The notes under the pieces were generated by a model. The model saw only the letters and a list, made by a program, of their open reading frames with translations. It was not told the DNA's origin and ran no database searches. A program made the translations under genes and the position numbers. A stretch of DNA of 64,000 nucleotides, from positions 1 to 64,000 of the forward strand of contig CAMDMA010000011.1 in the NCBI GenBank assembly GCA_945902075.1. Direction: 5' to 3'. Source of the stretch: Candidatus Kuenenia stuttgartensis (GTDB lineage Bacteria; Planctomycetota; Phycisphaerae; Phycisphaerales; SM1A02). Below are positions 19,074-27,511 of the stretch, piece after piece (the first letter of the stretch is position 1; every line of letters starts with the position of its first letter).

Positions 19074-22000
19074 ATGCCCCAAATCATGACACAGAATCCC
19101 ATCGCCGCTTCCGCCTCTGCTCCCGCGGCTCCCCGCTCTCAGTCGACCGTCGCGCAGAAGTGGCTGTTGAACTCAGTGCTTGCGACTGCGCTGTCCGTTG
19201 GCTTCTTTTCGGAGGCGCTTACCGCGTCTCCGTCCGAAGCTGCAGGGGCACCGATCGCTGATTCAAACACCAAGTCAGCCTCGCTCGCGCTGCGCGCGCG
19301 GCCGCTTGGAACAAAGCGCGATCCGGTTGAGGCGCTCGTGCCCCGCAATTTGCGCGGTACCGGTGTTGAGCCAAGCGCTCATGATTTCCCCGGCACCTTC
19401 GTCGTGAAGTTCCGCGATGAAGTCAAGGCACGCGTGATCACCAGCGATTTCTCCTTCGAAGGCGCTGAAATTACGAGCCTCTCAGGCCGCGACATCACGC
19501 TTGCCCAATCGCTCATTCGCTACTTCGGCGGTGAAACACGACAGTGGATCCGCAAATCGCAGAGTGAACTCGCGAACCTTGAAGTGCGCGCAAGCACCAT
19601 GAGTGGCCGCGCACAGCCTGACCTCGCGGGCATGATCCTTGTGTCGGGTGTTGCCACTGAGCAACTCTTCGAGGCCGCGCGTACTCTCAATGAACTCGAT
19701 GTAATTGAGTTTGTTTCGATCAGCCGGCACCATGCAAACCTTCAGTGCGATCCGGCGAACCCCGCCGACTGCAATGTGCCGTCGCCATCCTGCACGAATC
19801 CATTCCCGGGCACAGACGCAGAGAATCGCACCGACTGCAATCCCGATCCGGGCGGCGACAATCCGCTCTACGGCTGCAACAACCCTGACTGCTGTACACA
19901 GGTTGCTGCATTCGACCCACTCTGCAGCGACCCCGACGACGGCAATGGCTGGGACGTCTACTGCGCCGCGTATGCGAACATGCTCTGCGGTGGATCCGTG
20001 TATGCGCCAGCACCGGACACCGGCGACTTCGACCCGTGCTTCTTCGATCCCACTGCGCCTGACGACATCAACCCAATCTTCGAACCCGTGTTCTCACAGT
20101 TTCAAGCGGGTAGCTGCGTCACACCGCACAACGGCGCGGGTTGTAATCAGCCTGCCTGCTGTGCCGCGGTCTGCACCATCGACCCGACCTGCTGCTCGCT
20201 CAACGACGGCGCGTGGGACTCGAGCTGCGCCAATCTGGTTCTTTCGGGCCAGGTCTCGACCTGCGTGATCCCGACCCCGACGTCGGACGACTCGCCGGAT
20301 CTCACAGTCCAGCAGACCCCCACAGGCCTTCAGGGCTACCAGTACTACACGCAAGGTGGACCGCGCTCGGCAGAACTCGTCGACTACGCGAATCTCGGAG
20401 AGACTTGGCTTGGTGCGCTCGGAACGGGCGCCCTTGGCTTCTCCGGTCACGGCCTTGCGCTTGAGGAGATGGACGAGTTCCAAAACCTCATCTGGCAGTT
20501 CTATCAGGGCGGTGTTGCTGGAACCAATCCCTACTTGCGGGGCGCCGGTGTTCGCATCGGTATTCTCGAATCCTCGGGCTACACCCTGCACGAGGACTTC
20601 ATCCTCGCAGGTCCGGCAAAGAATCCGACTCGACCGTGGGATGGCCCGCTGCTCGGGCAGTCCAAGATCATTGCTGAGGCTGGGCAGTCTCCGCTCTTTA
20701 TCGAGGCAGGCAACATCAGCGCAAACCACGGTACAAACGTGATGGGCGTGCTGCTCGCGGCTGACAACGGCTTCGGCGTGACCGGCGTCGCGAGCGGCGC
20801 GCAGGGTTACTTCTATCCAATCGTTTCTGCTGAGAACGGCTTCCGCGCTCAGGATGCGCTGGTGTCGTGCCTGAGCGAGTTCGAAGGAGGAGATGTCATC
20901 AACTTCTCCTGGGGTTTTGTTGGTGGTACGACCTACTTCCCGACATCAACCGCCGGTATTCCCGTGAATCCGGTCACCTCGGATATCGCCTACTCCGTGC
21001 TTCTGACCCTTGGCTCAGACCTCGGCGTGACCTCGGTTGTTGCAGCAGGATCCGGAGCCCGCGCAATCGAGGGTTCAACCGAAGTCGACCAGGGAGCGAT
21101 CATCTGTACGGCGATCTACCCTGGCAATCTTCTCGAAGGTTCTGCGCAGCTTCCCGGCTACCGAACATGTGAGGTTGCCTTCGACCAAGAGAATCTCAAC
21201 CTGATCCGCTACCCCGGAAGCAATTTCCAGGGTGAGGACACTGAGAATGCGGATCAGGTACCCACGGCCTCGGGTTGGGGCTACGCGGTCGCGACGACAG
21301 GCGCGTCGACCAACTACGACAACACCACTGTGCCGAACCCCGAGTCCTTCTTGTTCCAAGGACTCAATGATCAGCCGCCGACGGATGTGGCGGCTGGCCT
21401 CCAGGTCGACCGTCTCCGCACCTACACCCAGAATTTTGGCGGCACCTCCGCAGCCACTGCAATGATCACCGGCGTCGTCGCTCGCATGCAGGCAGCAGCG
21501 AAGCAGTTCTACGGGACGCCGATTTCTGCCGGCTCGATCCGACGGATCATGATCGACACTCCGAGTTCCTTCGGGCAGTGCCCATGCTCGCTCGCAGCAT
21601 GGCGCGACGCCCCGTGGGGTGAAGGCCCGCCGTTCGAAGCTGACAGTTGCGCCCCCCCCGAATGCACCGGTGCAGACGAGTGCATTCCGATCGGTTGCGC
21701 ATGTGAGCGGCGTTCCGTGGCTCGTTTCCCAAACCTCCAGCAGCTCCCCGCCACGCTTCTTGGCGCCGACCTCTTCGACGGCAACCAAGCCAATGTCGAA
21801 GTCATCACCGGTGGACAACTCATCGGATACTCCTGGAGTTCTTTCCAGATCCGCGTCGAGGACAACAACTTCCTGCGTATCGCGCCGGAGCGCGTAACAG
21901 CCGGAACAACTCGCCAAGGATTGACCTACCTCGCAACTGGTCCGTCCACAGATGTTCGCGTGAAGTTGAAGGCACCCTTCTCAGATCCCCAGGCTGAGAT

Positions 22001-22301
22001 CAACTCGCTTGGACTTCGACTTGTTTCGCGAGCCACGAAGAACTTTGTGCTCGCTGGTGCATTCGTCTACAACTTTGGCACGGGACGATACGAGTTCTTC
22101 GGTTCTGATTTCTTGACCACCATCTCGAACACGCTTCAGTTCCAGCTTCCTGATACCGGTTCGTATGGTCAGTACCTCGACCCGGCGACCGGTGAAATCG
22201 TGATGCGCGTCTGGACTTGTGCCCTCGGAGCGACGGGTCGCCATCAGGTTGCCCACGATCTGATTGAGATCGTCATCAACAACCCGTTTATTCCGCTTTG
22301 A
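19074..22301 (+). CDS. Secreted S8 (subtilisin-like) family peptidase with two Cys-rich modules
   Basis: VRIGILESSGYTLHEDF / ANHGTNVMGVLLA / FGGTSAATAMITGVVARMQ triad regions; Cys-rich modules at residues ~260-310 and ~345-400. Confidence 0.85.
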   Translation: MPQIMTQNPIAASASAPAAPRSQSTVAQKWLLNSVLATALSVGFFSEALTASPSEAAGAPIADSNTKSASLALRARPLGTKRDPVEALVPRNLRGTGVEPSAHDFPGTFVVKFRDEVKARVITSDFSFEGAEITSLSGRDITLAQSLIRYFGGETRQWIRKSQSELANLEVRASTMSGRAQPDLAGMILVSGVATEQLFEAARTLNELDVIEFVSISRHHANLQCDPANPADCNVPSPSCTNPFPGTDAENRTDCNPDPGGDNPLYGCNNPDCCTQVAAFDPLCSDPDDGNGWDVYCAAYANMLCGGSVYAPAPDTGDFDPCFFDPTAPDDINPIFEPVFSQFQAGSCVTPHNGAGCNQPACCAAVCTIDPTCCSLNDGAWDSSCANLVLSGQVSTCVIPTPTSDDSPDLTVQQTPTGLQGYQYYTQGGPRSAELVDYANLGETWLGALGTGALGFSGHGLALEEMDEFQNLIWQFYQGGVAGTNPYLRGAGVRIGILESSGYTLHEDFILAGPAKNPTRPWDGPLLGQSKIIAEAGQSPLFIEAGNISANHGTNVMGVLLAADNGFGVTGVASGAQGYFYPIVSAENGFRAQDALVSCLSEFEGGDVINFSWGFVGGTTYFPTSTAGIPVNPVTSDIAYSVLLTLGSDLGVTSVVAAGSGARAIEGSTEVDQGAIICTAIYPGNLLEGSAQLPGYRTCEVAFDQENLNLIRYPGSNFQGEDTENADQVPTASGWGYAVATTGASTNYDNTTVPNPESFLFQGLNDQPPTDVAAGLQVDRLRTYTQNFGGTSAATAMITGVVARMQAAAKQFYGTPISAGSIRRIMIDTPSSFGQCPCSLAAWRDAPWGEGPPFEADSCAPPECTGADECIPIGCACERRSVARFPNLQQLPATLLGADLFDGNQANVEVITGGQLIGYSWSSFQIRVEDNNFLRIAPERVTAGTTRQGLTYLATGPSTDVRVKLKAPFSDPQAEINSLGLRLVSRATKNFVLAGAFVYNFGTGRYEFFGSDFLTTISNTLQFQLPDTGSYGQYLDPATGEIVMRVWTCALGATGRHQVAHDLIEIVINNPFIPL
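19840..19995 (+). repeat. Cys-rich module copy 1 (divergent) inside S8 peptidase
   Basis: GCNNPDCCTQVAAFDPLCSDPDDGNGWDVYCAAYANMLCGG. Confidence 0.6.
20115..20265 (+). repeat. Cys-rich module copy 2 inside S8 peptidase
   Basis: CVTPHNGAGCNQPACCAAVCTIDPTCCSLNDGAWDSSCANLV. Confidence 0.75.
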
Positions 22302-22308
22302 TCTTCTT

Positions 22309-22347
22309 GCAGGCCGTTCGTGAAATCCGCGAACGGCCTGCTTGTTT
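22309..22347 (+). terminator. Rho-independent-type terminator after the S8 peptidase gene
   Basis: GCAGGCCGTTCG-(9 nt)-CGAACGGCCTGC, perfect 12-bp stem (22309-22320 / 22330-22341) followed by TTGTTTG, 7 nt after the stop. Confidence 0.75.
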
Positions 22348-22554
22348 GAATCGTTTCGCTCTCCACCGTGGTGGGGAGAACACGATGTCTGCGAGCACCC
22401 CAAGTATTACGCCGCACCTCGCTCCCAGATGTTGACGTCCGTAATCGAGTTGTATTCGGGCGGCCCCGAAGCGCACTCTGTTCAGAATCTCGATTGTCGC
22501 GTTTGGGCCATCCAGACCTTGCCAACTGTTTGATTCAAACTCCAAGCGCTGAAG

Positions 22555-22645
22555 ACTTCTCAAGAATCAAGAATCAAGAATCAAGAGTCAAGCCTCACGC
22601 CTCAAGCCTCAGAATTTACGCCTCAAAACTCACGCCTCAAGCCTT
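22555..22645 (+). repeat. Heptanucleotide tandem repeat array, ~13 units
   Basis: ACTTCTC AAGAATC AAGAATC AAGAATC AAGAGTC AAGCCTC ACGCCTC AAGCCTC AGAATTT ACGCCTC AAAACTC ACGCCTC AAGCCTT: unbroken 7-bp register. Confidence 0.9.
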
Positions 22646-22676
22646 CGTGCTTGAGTGCCGGTTCCAGGAGCACTCC

Positions 22677-25454
22677 ATGCAGTTTCCGTCCATTGCCCTT
22701 GTTCTTGCCCTGCCGATCTCGGTTGTAGTCGCTGCACCGGTCGCGGCGCAGTCCCCATCGCTTGGCGAGCGATCCGTGTTTTTGTCGCCTTTCCTTCCAG
22801 CATCGACCCCGACGATTCGGTTACCAAGAGGGGCGCGAGAACTCGAGTTCCTACCCGAGCTCGTCGACATGATCCCGATTGGCGGCGTCTTTGACATCGT
22901 TCAATTCCCGATGCCAGACGGCACACTCCGCGACATCTGGATGACGGAGTTCAACGTCGTCGACGATGACGCGACCATTGCGGTCATGCAGGCCGGAGCC
23001 GAAGGAACTGCCGCCGCCAACTACGGTCTGATGCCCCAGGTGCGCACCTTCCGAGGACGCGTCACTGGCGTGGACAATAGCCTCGTCTATCTCGCGTTCT
23101 CACCCGACGCCATCTCCGGAATGATCCGGGTTGACGGCACGATGTACAGCATCTCGAACGGCCCGCGCGGCGACATGCCCGTGGTGATCAGCGACATCTC
23201 AAACCTGCCCGAAGGCGCCATCAACTGGGCGGAGTACACCTGCCAAGTGCGCGGCGACCTGCATGGAGAGGGAGTTGCGCCCGGCGAAGGTGGCATCGCC
23301 GCTCTTGGAACGTGTAAGAAGATCGAACTCGCCTTCGAGACCGACAACGAGTTCCGCGGGCTGTTCTCGACGAACCAGGCCGCGATCGACTACGCCACGC
23401 AAATTGCGGGCGGAATGAACGTGATCTATTACGAGGAAGAGAACCTCTACCCGGTTGTCAGCTTCCTCCGCATCTGGTCGCCGGGGGTGACCGATCCCTG
23501 GACCGCGGGAAGCTCTGGTGCCCAGTTGGATCAGTTCGTCGGAGCATGGGCAGGCGGACAGGGTCCCGCGGGATCGAACCCGCGCGACCTTGCCCACCTC
23601 GTTTCAGCCCGTGACCTTGGAGGCGGCGTTGCCTACCTCAACGCCGTGTGCAACCCAAATATTGGTTTCGCGGTGTCGGGCAACATCTCTGGCTTCTTCC
23701 CGTTCCCGCTTGAAAGCAACAGCGCGCAGAACTGGGACATCATGGTCACCACCCACGAGATGGGCCACAACTGCGGCTGCAACCACACACATGACCTCGG
23801 CGTCGACAACTGCGTCGGTGGTGCGTGCATTAGTAACGGCACGATCATGAGCTACTGCCACCTCTGCCCAGGTGGCCTTGCGAACATTGTGCTCAACTTC
23901 GCGTCGGCGAATAAGGCGCAAATGGATGCCCACCTCGGGGGCGTTGCATGCCTTTCGACCCCCTGCCCGATTTATGACCCCTCCGCTTTCCGAGCATCGG
24001 ACGGCAGTTTCATCGATGCCGTCGTCCTGACTTGGAACGGACCAGCCATTGCTGCCGCGCGATTTGAGATTGAACGCCGAGTTGTGGGAACTGTTCCCTA
24101 CAGCTCGCTCAATGCGAATGTCGATCCGTCACTTCTCTCCTATAACGACACCTCGGCCGCAACAGGCGTGAGCTACGACTACCGCATTCGATCGATCCGC
24201 GTGGACGACGGAAATCCTTCTGACTGGATCGGTCCGGACTCTGGCTTCCGCGGTGCCGTTGGGCCGACCAACCTCTCTGCATCGGATGGCGAATTCTCCG
24301 ATCGTGTCGCGCTCGTTTGGGAGGCCCCCATCGGCTACACCCCAATCAAGTATCGCGTCTACCGAACCACGCTCGGTGGTGGTGCGCTTCAGATTGACGA
24401 GACCACCAACACCACCTACCTCGACTCTGGGACCTACACCACGCCAGATCCGGCGTATCCCGACACTGACGGCGACGGTACACCCGGGCCCGTGGAGCCG
24501 ACCAATCCCGGCGCTGTCTATCAGTACGAGGTTCGTGCACTTGCGACCGCAACCATTCTGAGTGCACCATCAACCGACACAGGCTTCCGCTCGATTCCTG
24601 GGCCGTCGAACCTCTCTGCAACCGGCTCCATCAACGGAACCCTTGCGCCAATGACCGATCGTGTGCGACTCTCTTGGAGCGTGCCGGGCGGGATGAACCG
24701 AATCTACGTCTACCGCTCATCGTCAGGTGGCGCCTACGTGCAGGTGGCCTCCCTATCCGGCGGTTTCTCGGCCTGGTCCGATTTGAATGTGGCATCCAAC
24801 GTCTCCTACAACTACAAGGTCCGCGGCTTCTCAAACCTTCAGGGAATGACAGCGCCTAGCGAGCCAGATCTTGGCTTCAAGCTCGAGGCTCCGCGGGTGG
24901 CGTCCGCCTCGGACGGTGCTGGTGCGAATGTCGTCGTTGTCTGGTCTGCTCCGGCAACCTGGACACCCTCCGCCTACTCGATCTGGCGCAAGCCGTCAGG
25001 GCGCGACCCGTGGCCAGCGTCGCCGCTCGCCGCGAATGTTGCGGCGGGAGGCTTCAACACCTACGTTGACACGACTGCCACTCCAGGTGTGGTGTATGTG
25101 TATGCGGTCACCGCGAAGTCCGCACAGTTCAACACCTTTAGCACGCGTGGGTCAACCAATACCGGCTACGCAACAGTACTGCCGCCAATCAACGTCGCGG
25201 CGTCAGACGGAACCTTCCCTGGCTTTGTCGAGTTGACTTGGACCCCGGTGGGTGCCTCGTCTGGAGTGTTCTTTGACGTGTATCGCCGTCGGGCGAACAC
25301 CAACGAAACTTACGTTCTGTTGACGTCGGCACTTCAGGCATCCACGCTCGACCAAACTGCAGTGTCGGGCGTTGTGTACCAGTACTACGTCCGCACGCGC
25401 ACAACGAACGGCGCAACTTCGCTTCCAAGTGCGACCGACACTGGCTTCCGCTGA
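22677..25454 (+). CDS. Secreted zinc metalloprotease (metzincin, M12B/reprolysin-like) with C-terminal fibronectin-III-like repeats
   Basis: Signal peptide MQFPSIALVLALPISVVVAAPVAAQ; HEMGHNCGCNHTHD zinc motif (23754-23795) with downstream TIMSYCH Met-turn; five ASDG..(D)xVxLxW..P repeats. Confidence 0.88.
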   Translation: MQFPSIALVLALPISVVVAAPVAAQSPSLGERSVFLSPFLPASTPTIRLPRGARELEFLPELVDMIPIGGVFDIVQFPMPDGTLRDIWMTEFNVVDDDATIAVMQAGAEGTAAANYGLMPQVRTFRGRVTGVDNSLVYLAFSPDAISGMIRVDGTMYSISNGPRGDMPVVISDISNLPEGAINWAEYTCQVRGDLHGEGVAPGEGGIAALGTCKKIELAFETDNEFRGLFSTNQAAIDYATQIAGGMNVIYYEEENLYPVVSFLRIWSPGVTDPWTAGSSGAQLDQFVGAWAGGQGPAGSNPRDLAHLVSARDLGGGVAYLNAVCNPNIGFAVSGNISGFFPFPLESNSAQNWDIMVTTHEMGHNCGCNHTHDLGVDNCVGGACISNGTIMSYCHLCPGGLANIVLNFASANKAQMDAHLGGVACLSTPCPIYDPSAFRASDGSFIDAVVLTWNGPAIAAARFEIERRVVGTVPYSSLNANVDPSLLSYNDTSAATGVSYDYRIRSIRVDDGNPSDWIGPDSGFRGAVGPTNLSASDGEFSDRVALVWEAPIGYTPIKYRVYRTTLGGGALQIDETTNTTYLDSGTYTTPDPAYPDTDGDGTPGPVEPTNPGAVYQYEVRALATATILSAPSTDTGFRSIPGPSNLSATGSINGTLAPMTDRVRLSWSVPGGMNRIYVYRSSSGGAYVQVASLSGGFSAWSDLNVASNVSYNYKVRGFSNLQGMTAPSEPDLGFKLEAPRVASASDGAGANVVVVWSAPATWTPSAYSIWRKPSGRDPWPASPLAANVAAGGFNTYVDTTATPGVVYVYAVTAKSAQFNTFSTRGSTNTGYATVLPPINVAASDGTFPGFVELTWTPVGASSGVFFDVYRRRANTNETYVLLTSALQASTLDQTAVSGVVYQYYVRTRTTNGATSLPSATDTGFR

Positions 25455-25483
25455 GTTGCCTAAGTCATCCGAAACGATCTCCC

Positions 25484-25513
25484 AAGAGCCCCGGCCATCG
25501 GCCGGGGCTCTTT
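25484..25513 (+). terminator. Rho-independent-type terminator after the metalloprotease gene
   Basis: AAGAGCCCCGGCC-ATC-GGCCGGGGCTCTT perfect 13-bp stem (25484-25496 / 25500-25512) followed by TTT. Confidence 0.85.
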
Positions 25514-25551
25514 GCCTAGACCGGTTCAGGCTTGGATGAATTTGAGCAACT

Positions 25552-25577
25552 GAACTTTCAGCGGTTTCTGAAAGTTC
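25552..25577. promoter_or_regulatory. Perfect inverted repeat, candidate operator of the adjacent regulator
   Basis: GAACTTTCAG-CGGTTT-CTGAAAGTTC: 10-bp arms, 6-bp spacer, ending 37 nt before the ATG at 25615; additional half-site TGAAAGT at 25597-25603. Confidence 0.75.
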
Positions 25578-25614
25578 GATTGCCTTTGTAGTCTTGTGAA
25601 AGTATTCTTCGCGC

Positions 25615-26202
25615 ATGCCCGGTGCTCTGAAGGCAAGTAAACCAATCGCGCCCGCTGCGCTGACCGCGCCCGACGAGGTCCGTCTCGCTCAAGATCGCTT
25701 TATCGCCTTCTGGGGTGAGATGGGTACGCGTTGGGGCGTGCAACGCAACATGGCCGAGGTACACGCTCTTCTCTTCATCGCCGGCGAGCCGCTTGCTGCG
25801 GAAGACATCATGGAGCGTCTCTCCATTTCTCGGGGAAGCGTCTCCACCACTCTCAAGCAGCTCGTCGAGTGGGGATTGGTTCAGCGTGTGAAGTCAAGGA
25901 TCAAGACGGATCGCCGTGAGTATCACCAAGCTGAGCAGGATGTCTGGAAACTTTTCTACACGATTCTCCGCGCTCGCAAGCGCCGCGAGTTTGATCCTCT
26001 CCTTGAGCAACTCGGCGGATGTCGCGCGACTACGAAGAGCAGCCGCCGAAGCGACCGAGAAAAACAACACGATCAGAAGATTGACGATCTGCTCGCGCTG
26101 TGCGTGTTCTTTGATGGACTCGCCAACACGATTTCAAAGTCAGGCAAAAGCATCGAGCGTGCGAGCAAGATCCTTGCCCGCTTGATTGGGGCACCACGAT
26201 GA
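25615..26202 (+). CDS. GbsR/MarR-family winged-helix transcriptional regulator
   Basis: FIAFWGEMGTRWGVQRNMAEVHALLFIAGEPLAAEDIMERLSISRGSVSTTLKQLVEWGLVQRVK: wHTH with GbsR-like N-terminus. Confidence 0.85.
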   Translation: MPGALKASKPIAPAALTAPDEVRLAQDRFIAFWGEMGTRWGVQRNMAEVHALLFIAGEPLAAEDIMERLSISRGSVSTTLKQLVEWGLVQRVKSRIKTDRREYHQAEQDVWKLFYTILRARKRREFDPLLEQLGGCRATTKSSRRSDREKQHDQKIDDLLALCVFFDGLANTISKSGKSIERASKILARLIGAPR

Positions 26203-26717
26203 CCAGTATCGAGACGACACGAATCAATGCTGCTCGATTCGCCCGGGCCCAGAAAGGCAGCGGCCGGCGCGATGTGCAGGTTGAAACGCCGCGTCAAGCG
26301 CATCGCGAGCGCGCGGTTCTGACAGTGAACTGGCGAACCGGCGATGGTGGCTCACTGATGTGCGAGGTTCACTTGCGCGGCGAGCCGAGTTCAGACTGCG
26401 GAGATGTCAGCCTCGTCGCATCGTTTGTCGAAGGCTCGCGCCCGGGCCGATTGAGCATCTTTGCTGCTGAGGGGCAACACTTTCCGAAGTGCGGAGTTTC
26501 ACTGCGTGGCCGATGGCGATTGACCGACTTCAATGAAGTCACAGAGTGGGCCATCAACCTCTCCGGCTCCCTTGCGGAAACGGAGTTGGCAATCATCGAT
26601 CGCGGCGAGAACACCCTCGCCAGCGACCGCTTGCTTCTGCTCACCGATTTGCCTCAGAAGCTTGGATTTCGCGGCGGCACCTATGTGCTCATTTCCACGC
26701 ACTTGATTCGAAACTGA
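26199..26717 (+). CDS. Hypothetical protein, translationally coupled to the GbsR-like regulator
   Basis: 172 aa; ATGA overlap with the preceding gene's stop; no family recognised. Confidence 0.65.
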   Translation: MTSIETTRINAARFARAQKGSGRRDVQVETPRQAHRERAVLTVNWRTGDGGSLMCEVHLRGEPSSDCGDVSLVASFVEGSRPGRLSIFAAEGQHFPKCGVSLRGRWRLTDFNEVTEWAINLSGSLAETELAIIDRGENTLASDRLLLLTDLPQKLGFRGGTYVLISTHLIRN

Positions 26718-26743
26718 AGAGTTGATGCCCTCAATCTGACTCG

Positions 26744-27511
26744 TCACGGAAACTTCGCTGGGGTCTTCCGCTGCTTCTCGACGACGACGATGGTGTTGGT
26801 TTCGGTCCGAATCTCACCCACCACGCTCGCGTGGAGTTCATAGAGCGGCTGCTTCGCGGACGCGACCTCTTCGCTTGCCCGCTCACCCTTGATCGCCATC
26901 ATCAGTCCACCAACCTTCAGAAAGGGAATGGATGCCATCGCGAGATCGCCAAGCGCGCCGACAGCGCGTGATGTGGCGACATCGAAATGCTCGCGGAGCG
27001 CGGTGCGCGCCGATTGCTCGGCGCGTGCATTGACGACGGTGATATTGGTCAGTCCAAGTCGCTTCGAGACCGACTCGAGAAATCGCGCCTTCTTTCCCGT
27101 CGCCTCGACGAGTGTCCAATGGATGTCGTTGCGAGTGATTGCCAATGGGATCGCCGGTAAACCGCCACCTGAACCGATATCGATCGCGCGCTCGACGACG
27201 TCGATTGAGGCCAACGGTGCAAGGAGCGTCAAACTGTCGACTACGTGCCGACGCCACGCGCTCTCGCGATCGATACGCGTGAGGTTGATGCGTTCATTGG
27301 TCACAAACAACATTCCGAGGTAACGGCTAAGTAGTGTCTCTTCATCGACGGAGACGGAGATTCCAAGCCGAGCCAACATTTCCCGCGCTTCAAGATCGCA
27401 CGGAATCGGCGCCGGTTCGGGATCAAACGAGAGCCACAACGCCAACTCCGCCTCGCGCTGGGCGTCTCGATGTCGGGTGCTGCCTGCGGATGAATTGGCG
27501 CGTTCAGCCAT
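26744..27511 (-). CDS. rsmG: 16S rRNA (guanine(527)-N(7))-methyltransferase RsmG
   Basis: NLTRIDRESAWRRHVVDSLTLL, AIDIGSGGGLPAIPLAI, VEATGKKARFLESVSKRLGL, VVNARAEQ. Confidence 0.93.
   Translation of the reverse strand: MAERANSSAGSTRHRDAQREAELALWLSFDPEPAPIPCDLEAREMLARLGISVSVDEETLLSRYLGMLFVTNERINLTRIDRESAWRRHVVDSLTLLAPLASIDVVERAIDIGSGGGLPAIPLAITRNDIHWTLVEATGKKARFLESVSKRLGLTNITVVNARAEQSARTALREHFDVATSRAVGALGDLAMASIPFLKVGGLMMAIKGERASEEVASAKQPLYELHASVVGEIRTETNTIVVVEKQRKTPAKFP

Noticed and set aside
22555-22645. CRISPR-like array
   Set aside because: Units are 7 bp with no spacers; this is a simple heptamer tandem repeat, not CRISPR.
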